Virus record (IMG/VR): IMGVR_UViG_3300011400_000098
Location: 1-58,463 of that record
DNA from: a virus
Reading direction: 5' to 3' (one strand)
DNA length: 58,463 nt
The notes beneath the pieces are model-generated. The model was not told where the DNA came from. It saw nothing but the letters and a program-made list of their open reading frames with translations, and made no database searches. Positions 8,201 to 16,857 of the stretch are shown here, one piece after another (the first letter of the stretch is position 1; each line of letters starts with the position of its first letter). Position numbers and translations under genes: made by a program.

Positions 8201-10482
8201 TTCTGCGTGACTTCTTCGACGATATCGAGAACGCTGCACGCGATACGGCTAGACAGATTGGTGAAGCGTTCGAGAAGGCTGAGCTTGACGTAGCCAAGGC
8301 TGTTGCTTCCGCAGCCAAAGAAATTGATGATGCTATAGCAGACGCCAACAATTCTCTGAGGGAACTTAACAGCGAACGTGCGATCCAAAAAGACGCTGAC
8401 GCACGACGTGAAGCTCTAGAAAACGAACTTGAGTTCGAGCAGCGTCTGCGTGAGGAAAGTCTAGAAGATGCGGAAGTATTGTACCAGCGAGAGCTGGAAG
8501 ATATCGAGGCGATAGAAGATAAAAAGCGCCAAGCACGCGAGCAAGCGTTTGATCGTAACCAGGAACGCGAAGCGCGGGAGCGTGACGAACGACGTGAAGC
8601 AGAAGATCGTGACTATGATCGCAGCTTCGACAAGCTCGCGCGTGAGCTAGACAGCCAACAATCTCTGCGTGAGGACGCGCTTAGCAAGCAACAAAGCGCA
8701 CAAGAGGATTCGCTCGACGCGCAGCTCAAGGCGACTGAGGATACACTAGAACGCCAGCACAAGGCGCTTGAGGATGCACTAGATCGTGACCATGATGCGC
8801 GAGAGGCGGCGCTCGACGCCAGACTAGAGCAGGAAGAACGTGAGCTTGAGGCGTCACAAAAGGTACGCGAGGACGCCCTCAAGTCACAGTTCGAGTTTGA
8901 GGATATCGCACGCGAGCATGGCGAAGCTATTGGCGCAATCGAGCAAGAAGCCTCGTCAGGGCGTGCTAAGGCTCAATCAGAATACGCACAAGAACTTGCG
9001 ATTGGCGTCAAGGGTTCGATTGCACGCGCACGGCTAGAGGAAAAGCTGGCGGCGATCAAGGCCGAAGAAGATACGGCCAAAGAACGCCTCAGGATTAAAG
9101 AGGACGAGAACGCTAAAGAGCGTGTCGTCGAGCAAGATCAGGAACGGCGCCTCCAGGACCTGCAAAAGACATTCGAGGCGGAGAACGCTGCACGCGAGGC
9201 GGCGGCCGACGCGGCAAGGCTCGCACTTAAAGCGCAGATCGAAGCAGAGATTCTGGCGCTTCGTGCTGTCACAGAGGCACAAACTACAGCTCTACAAGTC
9301 CAGTCCGACGCAGCGCGGCGTGCATTGCGTAACCAGCACGAAGTCGAGATGGACGCCCTCCATGCTCGGCATGAGAAGGAGCGTGACGACCTATCAGATC
9401 GCATCGAGAATGATCGACTAAACAGACAAAAGGCGCGTGCGCGAGAAGATCGAGAATTCGCTGAGAAACAAGAGGCTGCCAAGCAAGCTTTCATCGAGGC
9501 AGAGAACAAGCGCCAGCTAGAGGAAACTCGCAAGAAGGAAGATGAGCAGCGCAATCGCAAGAGGGCGCAAGACTACGCTGCGATCTATCAGAAGCAGCTA
9601 GACGAAGCCAAGCGTGCGCGTCTTGCGGAAGAACTGGACGAAGAAGAATATCAGCGTCGCGTCCAGCAGATTCAGGACGAACGCGATAAGAAGATTCAGG
9701 CCACTGGGGTCACGCTGGAAGAACAGCAGCGTATGATCGCGGAGCAGCTTGATCGTGAAGTGCGTGATCTGAACGGCCAGCTTGAGGAGAAGATCACAAC
9801 GATCAAGGAACGCTATATAGACCGCATGGAGGATTTGCTGCGTGATGGCGGCGAAGCCATGCGTCCTATCATAGATAACATCGGTGAGCAGATGGAGAGC
9901 GCGTTCAGTGGCGCGCGTGATCGCGTCAACGAACTAATCACGGTTCTCCAGGCGTCTCTTGCTCAGGCAGCAGCCGTCACAAACGCTATTAACGCAATCC
10001 CGAAGATGCCATCCGCACCCACGACTGGCGGTGGCGGTGGCACAACCGGAGGCGGTGGTGGCGGTGGTGGGGGAAAGTGCGACTGGTACGGTATCTACAA
10101 CGCCTGTCGCGGCAACGGCGGTTCTGACAGTGCGTGTCGATCCAAAGCTGACAGCGAATGTCCACCAGAACGCAGAGCTAGTGGAGGCCCCGTACGTGCA
10201 GGGCGAACATACGTTGTAGGTGAGAACGGGCCGGAGATTTTCACCGCCCCTTACAACGGGACGATCATCCCGAACGGAATGCATATGCCTGGTGATTGTC
10301 CTAGCTGTCCAGGCTCGCCCGCAAGCGTACGTGCGCTAGAATCCATTTCACGCGGTATGAGTTCTAGTAGCTCCAGTACGATCAATAACTCGTACACTGT
10401 CAATGCTGCGTACGGCCGCACACAGCCTGAAGGCAGCCTCAAGATGGACTTGACAGCTTTGATCGCCCTTACTTCCAGGTAA
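5269..10482 (+). CDS. Tail tape measure protein
   Basis: At 1737 residues this is the longest gene and follows the chaperones. The N-terminal ~230 residues are Ala/Gln-rich helical. A hydrophobic stretch follows at ~243-280, then a TIGR01760-like tape measure core (roughly 285-480), and more hydrophobic segments around 640-700. A long charged coiled coil spans roughly 1000-1530. Near the C-terminus are a poly-Gly linker, two cysteine motifs (CDWYGIYNAC, CPSC) and the typical ending GGPVRAGRTYVVGENGPEIF. At about 0.15 nm per residue this predicts a flexible tail near 250 nm (inference). Confidence 0.93.
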   Translation: MPPNLPLVGVEAAIIGMNAFKANANLVNAILQNMGRAARAFSRNYAAGSQDAAKSDAQRAAAAERASKQVARAKQQEAAANQRAQQQIVAAENNLATVTQNAAERRTRARVNATTARSRLAAIDRAADIQAEAQQNRILRSQERLTAAQNLASKAPTAARVANVEKARISLAAATDRLATIEQQAYNKTSQAAAQATAANQKYAVTQRATAAQITQAQGRLAAAQQNATTVAAQGAQKVTAANQAMAVASTVAATTVSIGFVAMAAAIVAAAIGVTTALADVVRSSAAYQDQMTFLGVVSNTTGKALYDLSMAQLKLSRDTTTTATDLAILSEELLKAEVSFQQVTEGGALRFANALVIASNGELDAARAAITMKIAHDSFAASGATYESAADAINAAAQNSTLTLGNMADAIKQGGATAARYGLSIEEFATAVAMLGQVIPSGTEAGTGLRNMFVQLQKPSKEGKELMNKYGISLHDATGKTLPFVDVLHDLEAAFGPAAVAANEVTEAERDYALATIAGERQQKILSTLIEQGVEGWRNLATEISNTTGVMDAQEKITASTASLMETLGNNVTALGLSFGQGLDPYLNAIVDGLVRFAQSVDSTYETTDALGQLVGGFLANVFLNLGEIIGSIIIPTIMFFFDMLGNWINLFIAVGTTTAQVAGHIASVFGSMAQIIIQTIAAIVQSKVSWSQAFAQIGALIGQNMSNLGTQAQQMAQVVMGGFQAMANGWAATVNSVASGVSAFGQNLNNLVQGAVQAANGVINAFNGLSSAIARILGGVASAINGFLDAASAIPEVGERIGGARVAVGQFAGATAGAVSAAGVQIAGVTTSAGNAMSALGTSASGAAATIQSSLGAAGGAFSNFGTNVNASVGNLGNSFGNFSTDSIAAIQKLAANLKMPNIQNYAEGIAAKIDKARKTVAEPTRKPIAREIGADPSDTPRGTFPGSGGDGGAGDAAKKAAKDLAEAMNDAAELLRDFFDDIENAARDTARQIGEAFEKAELDVAKAVASAAKEIDDAIADANNSLRELNSERAIQKDADARREALENELEFEQRLREESLEDAEVLYQRELEDIEAIEDKKRQAREQAFDRNQEREARERDERREAEDRDYDRSFDKLARELDSQQSLREDALSKQQSAQEDSLDAQLKATEDTLERQHKALEDALDRDHDAREAALDARLEQEERELEASQKVREDALKSQFEFEDIAREHGEAIGAIEQEASSGRAKAQSEYAQELAIGVKGSIARARLEEKLAAIKAEEDTAKERLRIKEDENAKERVVEQDQERRLQDLQKTFEAENAAREAAADAARLALKAQIEAEILALRAVTEAQTTALQVQSDAARRALRNQHEVEMDALHARHEKERDDLSDRIENDRLNRQKARAREDREFAEKQEAAKQAFIEAENKRQLEETRKKEDEQRNRKRAQDYAAIYQKQLDEAKRARLAEELDEEEYQRRVQQIQDERDKKIQATGVTLEEQQRMIAEQLDREVRDLNGQLEEKITTIKERYIDRMEDLLRDGGEAMRPIIDNIGEQMESAFSGARDRVNELITVLQASLAQAAAVTNAINAIPKMPSAPTTGGGGGTTGGGGGGGGGKCDWYGIYNACRGNGGSDSACRSKADSECPPERRASGGPVRAGRTYVVGENGPEIFTAPYNGTIIPNGMHMPGDCPSCPGSPASVRALESISRGMSSSSSSTINNSYTVNAAYGRTQPEGSLKMDLTALIALTSR

Positions 10483-10486
10483 AGAC

Positions 10487-11425
10487 ATGGCTATCAATCG
10501 AGGCTATATTCTCCCAAAGAATACATCGGGAGAACGCTTAGTTTATATCCGGCGGGACGGTCAGGTATACCCTCTGCACGCCCCGCCGTGGAGGGCTGTG
10601 CTATCTGAGGAGGGCTTCGGCACGCCTCCTATCGAGTACGTCGCAGACAGGGCACCGTTCCAACACGGTGATACCGTTCGTAGTTTCTTTCTGACACCTA
10701 GAACTATTCAGTTAATCGTCCTGCACAACTTCTGTTCGCGTGCGGACTACTGGACAGGGCGGCAGGAGTTTCTTGATTTAGTAAGACCTGGATTTGGAAC
10801 GAATCCTGTAGAAGCCGGTAAACTGCTATTATATATGCCCGGTCGTCGAAAGCGTCAGATCGACGTACTAATAGATAGTGGGCCGGGTTTCACACCCCAA
10901 GATGGCTGGCGTGAATGGACGTTCACGGAAGCGATCCGGTTCACCGCCCATGATCCTACGTGGTACGATCCTGATGGTTACGCTCAGAGTTTGCTGTACC
11001 ATGCGCCTGCGCTTAATCTGATCTTCCCCATCACCTTTCCTATCGTATTCGACGAGACGGCCGGTATTGCAACGTTCGTTACGTATAAGGGCACATGGAT
11101 TTCATACCCTATCGTTGATGTTGTAGGGCCTGTGACAGGCTTTAATTTGGTCAATCTGGTCACCGGTGCTAACATAGGTTTGAGTGCGCCTGTGCCTGCT
11201 GGTTACACCGTGACGTTCAATCTGCAGGGCATTAAGACCGTGACTGGATCGGATGGCGAGAACTGGCTGAACCGTGTCACACCTGACAGCGATTTAACCG
11301 GGTTTGCGTTGGTGCCTCCGCCGCTTGCACCTGACGGTGTGAACGAGATGAGCTTGAGCGGCACAGGCACATCGGCCGCGTCGAACGTAGTTATCAGATA
11401 TAACGACCGCTATTTTGGCATATGA
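10487..11425 (+). CDS. Distal tail protein (Dit-like)
   Basis: The 312-residue protein directly follows the tape measure gene, the usual Dit position. Its first half resembles the siphovirus tail-family N-terminal ring domain (FFLTPRTIQLIV, REFTFTE-like WREWTFTEAIRFTAHDP), and the second half looks like a galectin-type beta domain. ATG follows AGGTAAAG. It should form the hub connecting tube and fibres. Confidence 0.8.
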   Translation: MAINRGYILPKNTSGERLVYIRRDGQVYPLHAPPWRAVLSEEGFGTPPIEYVADRAPFQHGDTVRSFFLTPRTIQLIVLHNFCSRADYWTGRQEFLDLVRPGFGTNPVEAGKLLLYMPGRRKRQIDVLIDSGPGFTPQDGWREWTFTEAIRFTAHDPTWYDPDGYAQSLLYHAPALNLIFPITFPIVFDETAGIATFVTYKGTWISYPIVDVVGPVTGFNLVNLVTGANIGLSAPVPAGYTVTFNLQGIKTVTGSDGENWLNRVTPDSDLTGFALVPPPLAPDGVNEMSLSGTGTSAASNVVIRYNDRYFGI

Positions 11426-11433
11426 TCGGGGAC

Positions 11434-11925
11434 TTAGGGTTTCCCTCCATTTAATTCCCAAATCTGTTGTATTATTGCTTCTCTACGCTCTACTTCTTCT
11501 CGTGGTATGACGTGTCCTCGTGGCAACAGCTTTCGTGCAGTGTTCTTGGATGTTGTGCTAGATGCTATCACGATAGCGTTATATTCCCTAATGATTGTGT
11601 CTAGTTCAACGGCAAGCTGTACTTGCTTCTTTTTAATCACAAGATGTGGCAGTAACGTTGATACGAATAATATGGCGTTAGCGCCGTTAGCGTACCAGAC
11701 ATGAGTTTTTCTCCAATAATTTGGATTTCTTTTGTCAACGAAATGGCTGCCGTAGGGGAATTGTTCAGTGAGCATGACAATTATTGGTTCGTACGTGTTC
11801 GTGATTTGAGCACGCATAGGGTATCGGTAGCTGAATGTCCCTTCCGTGTTCACGTACCATTGACGTTGTACAGTGATGCACCCTTCACCGTCGAACAAAC
11901 CTGCGACGTACTCTAGAGTTAACAT
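11434..11925 (-). CDS. LAGLIDADG homing endonuclease
   Basis: The 163-residue protein begins with YVAGLFDGEGCI, a clear LAGLIDADG helix with its acidic residue. A single motif means it should work as a homodimer. It lies antisense between two plus-strand tail genes, is free-standing rather than in an intron, and has its own consensus promoter at 11943-11971 with a GGGAGA ribosome site. It is most simply read as a selfish insertion between tail genes. Confidence 0.88.
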   Translation of the reverse strand: MLTLEYVAGLFDGEGCITVQRQWYVNTEGTFSYRYPMRAQITNTYEPIIVMLTEQFPYGSHFVDKRNPNYWRKTHVWYANGANAILFVSTLLPHLVIKKKQVQLAVELDTIIREYNAIVIASSTTSKNTARKLLPRGHVIPREEVERREAIIQQIWELNGGKP

Positions 11926-11942
11926 GTTCGTCTCCCAACTCT

Positions 11943-11971
11943 AGTATACCAGATCGTTAGGGTTTTGTCAA
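11943..11971 (-). promoter_or_regulatory. Sigma70-type promoter for the homing endonuclease
   Basis: On the minus strand there is TTGACA (11971-11966), a 17-bp spacer and TGG-TATACT (-10 at 11948-11943), an extended -10. Transcription would start near 11936, eleven bases before the ATG at 11925. Confidence 0.85.
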
Positions 11972-12006
11972 GCAGAGCAAAAGACGTTCATAGCGAGGCT
12001 AAAGAC

Positions 12007-13551
12007 ATGGCTCAACGCAGCAGGTTTTGGGACGGGACTTCTGTTGGCGATGCTGTCGTCGCTCCGTACGATGCTGGCACCGAGTTCAGCGAAGTCATGA
12101 CGGCCGTTGCGGGTCTGGCTTCTGACCCTAACAAGGGAGGCTTGGTCAGCTCGATTTCCGTGTCGATGTTCGCACCAGGTACAATGCGTATCGGTGCATT
12201 CGAAGCACTCGTCTACGGTGCATGGTACCAGAACGACGCTAATGTTGATTTTGTGGTTGCCACGCCAGCAGCAGCAACACGTATTGATACAGTCGTACTA
12301 CGTAAGGACTGGGCGGCACAGACTGTACGTATGTTTGTGCTTCCGGGCACAGAGGGTGGCTCGGCTCCTCCGCTGGTGCAGACGCCTGGTGTGACGTGGG
12401 ACGTTCCTATTGCTAGTCTCAGCACAACCACTGGCGGTGTGACTACAATCACTGGCACCTCATCGCGTGCAGATTTCTGGTATCGTACTGCACCCGACGC
12501 TATCCGTACAGACAATGGTTTTGTAGGTATTGGGTACTCTACGCCTTCTGCTATTGGGCCTGCGGGTCATTCTACTCTTGCTATTGGTTATGGTGGAACT
12601 ATCGTAGTCCAACAAGCTTCAGGCGTGAACCCAAACTTCATGCTCACCAACAACACACAGTGGGTGGGCGGCAATGCACAGCCTCTTGTTGGAGGCTATC
12701 CGGCTATGCGTGTTAGCATGTATAACGGCGCTCTGGAGTATAGCTTCGCCCCTGCGGTCGCCCTCGGAGTAAACCAGACGTACTTTACTATTCTCCATAT
12801 GTCACAGGCGGGGGGCTTGCAGCTAGGTGCTTGGCAGGCCGCTGATGCCTCGATTCTATTCAGGACAGGTAGCGCCGTAAACGAAGCACGTTATGTAATG
12901 GGTGTGCAGTATCAGCAAGACCTTACGATCCAAGATATTGTACGCAACGGCCCGGTAGTGTTACGTATCGGTCGTACTACAAATACTATGACGCTTGCGC
13001 CTAATAGCGGTCAGCCAGCTTTGGCGTGGGCACAAGGTGCGTTAGGTGGTGAGAGTAACCCGCGGCTTTATTCTACTGGTGCACAGAATGTAGAATTGTA
13101 CGGCAATGGAGGCTACGTCCACCCTAGTGTTGATGGATTGATTCACCTTGGCGCCGGTTCTCTGCGCTGGCAAACAGTCTTTGCTACAACGCCTGCTATT
13201 AATACATCATCTAGAGAGGTGAAGCAGAATATCGTGCCTCTTGATACACAGGTAGCGATGGATGCTGTGCGGGCTACAGAAGCAGTTACATTTGAATACA
13301 TCACTCCTAATCCTGTGCGGGGAGCGTTTGAGCTGCCTGAAGATATCGAACAGGCAGAGCAAGTATTGTTGTTTAGGATGCGTGAAGCTAAACTAATCAG
13401 TGATTCTAGAAAGCAATCAGGCTTCATTGCAGAGCAAGCTGATCCACTATTCTTGGTGGGTGAAGGCCAAGCTTCAGCAGGTAACTCGGTTGGTGTGCTG
13501 CTCGCAGCCATGCAGAACATAGATGCGCGCCTACGTGCGAACGGCATGTAG
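12007..13551 (+). CDS. Tail fibre/spike with C-terminal S74 intramolecular chaperone
   Basis: The ATG at 12007 follows GAGGCTAAAGAC, almost the same leader as the Dit gene, so I prefer it to the upstream TTG. The N-terminal ~170 residues resemble a baseplate-attachment region, the middle is a beta-rich shaft, and the last ~115 residues form a Peptidase_S74-type domain (SSREVKQNI, SGFIAEQ, AMQNIDARL). The Ser and the Lys five residues later match the self-cleavage dyad, so the fibre probably trimerises and sheds its chaperone. It is a candidate receptor-binding protein. Confidence 0.85.
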   Translation: MAQRSRFWDGTSVGDAVVAPYDAGTEFSEVMTAVAGLASDPNKGGLVSSISVSMFAPGTMRIGAFEALVYGAWYQNDANVDFVVATPAAATRIDTVVLRKDWAAQTVRMFVLPGTEGGSAPPLVQTPGVTWDVPIASLSTTTGGVTTITGTSSRADFWYRTAPDAIRTDNGFVGIGYSTPSAIGPAGHSTLAIGYGGTIVVQQASGVNPNFMLTNNTQWVGGNAQPLVGGYPAMRVSMYNGALEYSFAPAVALGVNQTYFTILHMSQAGGLQLGAWQAADASILFRTGSAVNEARYVMGVQYQQDLTIQDIVRNGPVVLRIGRTTNTMTLAPNSGQPALAWAQGALGGESNPRLYSTGAQNVELYGNGGYVHPSVDGLIHLGAGSLRWQTVFATTPAINTSSREVKQNIVPLDTQVAMDAVRATEAVTFEYITPNPVRGAFELPEDIEQAEQVLLFRMREAKLISDSRKQSGFIAEQADPLFLVGEGQASAGNSVGVLLAAMQNIDARLRANGM

Positions 13552-13569
13552 AGTAACGGAAGTGGAGTA

Positions 13570-13848
13570 ATGATGTCAACGGTAACGGTTCCGAACGCGG
13601 GTGTTCCTCTCGATCAGGCAAGCATCAATGCTGCGCTAGGTGCGGGTAGTAAGGGACTGCGTGACAGCACACTGAAGCTGGTACAACTTCAGGAGCGTCT
13701 TGCAGGCTACACCGACCAGCAGTTGGTAGATGCCTTCGGGTTTGATCTTCCAACCGCTACGTTGATTAAGTCAGCGTTGGGCGAAGTAGCTCCGTTCAAG
13801 AGCGCCCTCGACGCACTACAATTCCTGAATCAGTGCTGGGGAGTGTAA
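13570..13848 (+). CDS. Hypothetical protein near the tail fibre gene
   Basis: This small 92-residue protein has no domain I recognise. ATG 13570 and ATG 13573 are both possible; GGAG at 13564 is better spaced for the second. It follows the fibre gene by 18 bases and is immediately followed by another small gene, so it may be a fibre accessory or a late protein. Confidence 0.7.
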   Translation: MMSTVTVPNAGVPLDQASINAALGAGSKGLRDSTLKLVQLQERLAGYTDQQLVDAFGFDLPTATLIKSALGEVAPFKSALDALQFLNQCWGV

Positions 13849-14142
13849 GTGACAGAAGCCAATACGAAAAGCGTCGAACATAAACTGCCCGACGCCATAG
13901 TGCGTAAGTTGATGATCGAGTACAACCGCGGTATGGTGGCTGCCGAAATCGCCAACTCGATCCGGCAGGTATCAGAGGGTTACTTCAGCGCGTATCAGCA
14001 GCGCCTCGCAAGTTGCCTGGAGATGCTAGGCTTAGATGCTACAGCGAAGTGGTATGTAGATTTCGATAGAAGCATTGTGACTGACAAAGCTCCCGATCAG
14101 CCACAGCAGACGAATGGGGTCAGCCAGCCGCCCGGAAGCTGA
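13849..14142 (+). CDS. Hypothetical protein, last gene of the rightward arm
   Basis: The GTG start abuts the stop of the preceding gene. The 97-residue product is helical and unrecognised. Its 3' end overlaps the 3' end of a minus-strand tail gene by 23 bases (14120-14142), so the two arms converge with no room for a dedicated terminator. Confidence 0.7.
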   Translation: MTEANTKSVEHKLPDAIVRKLMIEYNRGMVAAEIANSIRQVSEGYFSAYQQRLASCLEMLGLDATAKWYVDFDRSIVTDKAPDQPQQTNGVSQPPGS

Positions 14143-14518
14143 TCCCGTCGAGTGTCACAGCCCCACTACCGGACACGGTTCTTACTTGTCCGTTTGATAG
14201 CACTTCGACGACGTTACCGATCTGCTGGAACTGTAACGTGCCGGGTGGACGGAAACCTTCGGGGAGCGTCAGAATAACACTCGGAAATGCTCCGCCGATG
14301 GCGCGTCCTTGTAGGTTCACTGTGCCCGCGAGGTCTTTCCAGTAACCAACCAGAGCGTACGGCGCACCAGCATTAGACCAGCCTGCTTCGGGCGTAGGAG
14401 CGGTTGTAGCACCAGCCGTAATCTCTCGGTTCTCTACAATGCGTAGCCGCCTGTCGAGATTCTGAATCGCCGTCGAGAGCTGGCGTATAATAAACGCAGG
14501 GTCATTCTGAAGCGTCAT
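14120..14518 (-). CDS. Putative tail tip/fibre protein with N-terminal coiled coil
   Basis: The 132-residue protein starts with a short helical region (residues 5-35, likely trimeric coiled coil). It continues with a beta-rich domain (GWSNAG, VGYWKDLAGTVNLQG, TLPEGFRPPG) of the kind seen in phage tail appendages. GGAG lies six bases before the ATG, inside the end of thyX. It is a structural-type gene on the replication strand and the last gene of that arm. Confidence 0.7.
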   Translation of the reverse strand: MTLQNDPAFIIRQLSTAIQNLDRRLRIVENREITAGATTAPTPEAGWSNAGAPYALVGYWKDLAGTVNLQGRAIGGAFPSVILTLPEGFRPPGTLQFQQIGNVVEVLSNGQVRTVSGSGAVTLDGISFRAAG

Positions 14519-15329
14519 CGCGTTCTCCGAGCGGGTCGTGTTCGTAAGGGATGAGCTTGCGATATTGTTTCCAGCCTATGAAGTTACCCCACCGCGCCGG
14601 GACATACAATGACTGTGCTGGATGCTCGAACGGCGACATGTGGCCGCTTCTTAATAAACGATCAGCCAGCTCAACGTCTTTGGCGGTGTCGCGCTTTCCT
14701 TCGTGAGTTAGATAGCTTACCCTAGCGCAACGGGCTGCCGCTACTATGGCTGCTGTGAAAGTCCCCAATTGGCTCCGTTCTTCGATTGATATATAAGGCA
14801 GGTGCCACTGTTCCGGCCCTAGACGCTTTGGTTCTGAATTGGCCAGGGCGTCTTGCATTAATAGCGCAACCGTTCTGAACTCTGGCTGTACATCGTCGCG
14901 TGTTCGCAAGTTAAAAAAGTTCTCCCAGTTGGTCGCCGTCACAACCACCGTCGTCCACAAGAAGGGTTCCAGCAAACGATTCGCTAGCTGCTTGTGAACG
15001 CCCAACGAAAACAACTCAGACGCTGCACGCATGGCAGCATCACGAGCCTCTAGCCAAACGGCGGAGGCTCTTTGTGTGTCCTCTATATCAGCGCCAGCCC
15101 GCATACCACGCTGATTAGAACCCCATCGGGAGGGTGTGAAAGGCGATGTCACAACAGCTTCTATCTGCTTGCCTATGGGTATGGCACGCGAAGAAGCAGC
15201 GTTGCGTGACAGTATCCTATGGGTGTTGAACTCAGCCAGGATGAATCTGGGGAGTGTGACTGCTAGCGTTGTTATTCTGATGCCGTGCGCGGTTCCTACA
15301 GAATCCGCTATAACCTGTGCGCTGTACAT
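14502..15329 (-). CDS. thyX: Flavin-dependent thymidylate synthase
   Basis: The 275-residue protein carries the ThyX signature region (NTHRILSRNAASSRA, a variant of RHRxxSxNxxSxR) and the C-terminal SPFEHPAQ motif. ThyX makes dTMP from dUMP using FAD, methylene-tetrahydrofolate and NADPH, supplying thymidine for phage replication. The ATG at 15329 overlaps the upstream stop in TGATG, so it is coupled to the tail gene before it. Confidence 0.93.
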   Translation of the reverse strand: MYSAQVIADSVGTAHGIRITTLAVTLPRFILAEFNTHRILSRNAASSRAIPIGKQIEAVVTSPFTPSRWGSNQRGMRAGADIEDTQRASAVWLEARDAAMRAASELFSLGVHKQLANRLLEPFLWTTVVVTATNWENFFNLRTRDDVQPEFRTVALLMQDALANSEPKRLGPEQWHLPYISIEERSQLGTFTAAIVAAARCARVSYLTHEGKRDTAKDVELADRLLRSGHMSPFEHPAQSLYVPARWGNFIGWKQYRKLIPYEHDPLGERDDASE

Positions 15330-16456
15330 CAAGGCACCCCCGCGAATTGGTCAGTCTCTTCTTCAAGCTGGAATGTGATGCGTTCCTCTCCTGTCTCAGA
15401 GAGGTTTATTGTGATTGACACAATCTTGACATTGAATGACGCACCCTGGAACATAGCCGTCACGATATCGCCCAAGAAATAGTGACGCCCGTACGCAGAA
15501 TACTGTGTCTGGATCGGGTCAAACGTGAAGCTCAACGCAGCTCTCTTCTCGTATAACACTTCGTTGCCAACGGCGATCAGCGCGTTGAGCCTATCTTCTG
15601 ATGAGGCATTCTGATCTTGTTCGATGATGTTGAATGGGCTGTCTATTGTGTTGGGGCTTGTGACAAGCGTAGTGTCTCTGAGCGGCCCCTCGCCCGGACC
15701 TAGCACAAGCACAGAAGTAACTTCGTCTGTACGTGATATCGTGTGTGATGGGTTAGAGAAGTTCCCTTGTGCCACACCAAAGACTACGGCTTCTGGTTGG
15801 CCTGCACTTCGATCTGTACCCTTCTGCGGCCAGTACGTTCTGAATTCGAATGAGGCACCGCCTAGCCAGGCTACGTCATAGTCCACGTTGTGCGGTTCAC
15901 CGATGTCTTTACATGCTTCAAGTAGGTTCTTCCAAGCGTGTGCGCCTTCGTAGACAGAAGCCTGCCCTAAGTTGGGCGCTATGCCCAAACCCGGTGTCAC
16001 ACCGTTTGTCAGCCGTCCGTTCGCAGTCGTAGCCAAAGAACCCGCATTCTCTCTGACGTACTGCTTAATAACATCGTCAGCTGGGCCTGGGCCTTTAGCC
16101 GAACCTTCTGTATCGGCATAATATCTCACAGAACGACGATTAATCAGATCAAGCAGGCCCCGAGAATAGCTAGTGAAGATTCGAGTGTCTGTGCTTGTGA
16201 TCTGGTGCTGCGGTGTGCGATGGAACCCAATATACTCAGTATACCAATCGAGGCCGGCTTCTGGATACTGACGCCGGACTTCGATCAGATAATCTAGTTG
16301 GAAATACTGAGTATTTGGATCGAGGTCGTACATCGAGAGCGTCATGCTAGACGCGATGTTCGTGTAATGTTCGATGGTCAGCGATCTGAACCTGTCGATC
16401 ACAGATACGAGCTGGCCGCTCGTGTCATAAATACGGACTTGATATCCCAAAGGCAC
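15329..16456 (-). CDS. Tail protein, ReqiPepy6 Gp37-like (tail tip/Tal-type)
   Basis: The 375-residue protein has the pattern of the siphovirus Gp37-like family: YQVRIYDTSGQLVSVIDRFRSL, a YxxxASSMTLSMYD segment, an IEVRRQYP strand, and a C-terminal GDIVTA/VKIVSITINLSE region. These proteins sit below Dit at the tail tip. It starts at GTG behind AGAGGA. Its location on the minus arm, away from Dit and the fibre, is unusual. Confidence 0.75.
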   Translation of the reverse strand: MPLGYQVRIYDTSGQLVSVIDRFRSLTIEHYTNIASSMTLSMYDLDPNTQYFQLDYLIEVRRQYPEAGLDWYTEYIGFHRTPQHQITSTDTRIFTSYSRGLLDLINRRSVRYYADTEGSAKGPGPADDVIKQYVRENAGSLATTANGRLTNGVTPGLGIAPNLGQASVYEGAHAWKNLLEACKDIGEPHNVDYDVAWLGGASFEFRTYWPQKGTDRSAGQPEAVVFGVAQGNFSNPSHTISRTDEVTSVLVLGPGEGPLRDTTLVTSPNTIDSPFNIIEQDQNASSEDRLNALIAVGNEVLYEKRAALSFTFDPIQTQYSAYGRHYFLGDIVTAMFQGASFNVKIVSITINLSETGEERITFQLEEETDQFAGVP

Positions 16457-16460
16457 TTTG

Positions 16461-16835
16461 TTAGTCCTCTATCTGCTTAGTTGCATAGGGCACAGGAGGC
16501 ATGTCTGTTCTGTACTGCCAGAAAGCGTCGTGCAGTTTGGTAATCTCCTGCATTAATATTTTGTTTACTTCTCTGTCAGCCATCCCACGTACGCCGTACT
16601 TGCGGCGATACTTCTCCATAGAACGCATAGCAAGATTGTGTTTGGCTTTGGGGTCTATGTAGTTGTCGTATTGGTGTATAAACGCTGCACACGTTGAACA
16701 GGCGAGCCACGCCCCTTTGAATCCTAGTGAAAGGGGCGCACCCGTACCAAAGTCTCGCGCGTCGTAGATCACCGCAGATGAATCGCCCGCGCGTACAGGA
16801 TCGCCGCAGAAATCGCAATGATGTGTGTCGTTCAT
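16461..16835 (-). CDS. Small zinc-binding protein (CxxC...CxxC)
   Basis: The frame could begin at a TTG at 16859, but the ATG at 16835 directly follows a 22-bp dyad and is preferred. The 124-residue product has CDFCGDP near the N-terminus and CSTC about 40 residues later, a likely zinc ribbon, followed by a helical basic region. Function is unknown. It follows the ABC/GNAT gene in the same operon. Confidence 0.75.
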   Translation of the reverse strand: MNDTHHCDFCGDPVRAGDSSAVIYDARDFGTGAPLSLGFKGAWLACSTCAAFIHQYDNYIDPKAKHNLAMRSMEKYRRKYGVRGMADREVNKILMQEITKLHDAFWQYRTDMPPVPYATKQIED

Positions 16836-16857
16836 GACTTTTACTTTTGAAAAAGTC
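16836..16857. promoter_or_regulatory. 22-bp dyad site b (ABC-GNAT / zinc-protein junction)
   Basis: The halves GACTTTTAC and GAAAAAGTC flank a 4-bp centre. As in site a, the dyad fills the whole gap between an upstream stop codon (16858-16856 on the minus strand) and the next ATG (16835). Confidence 0.65.
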
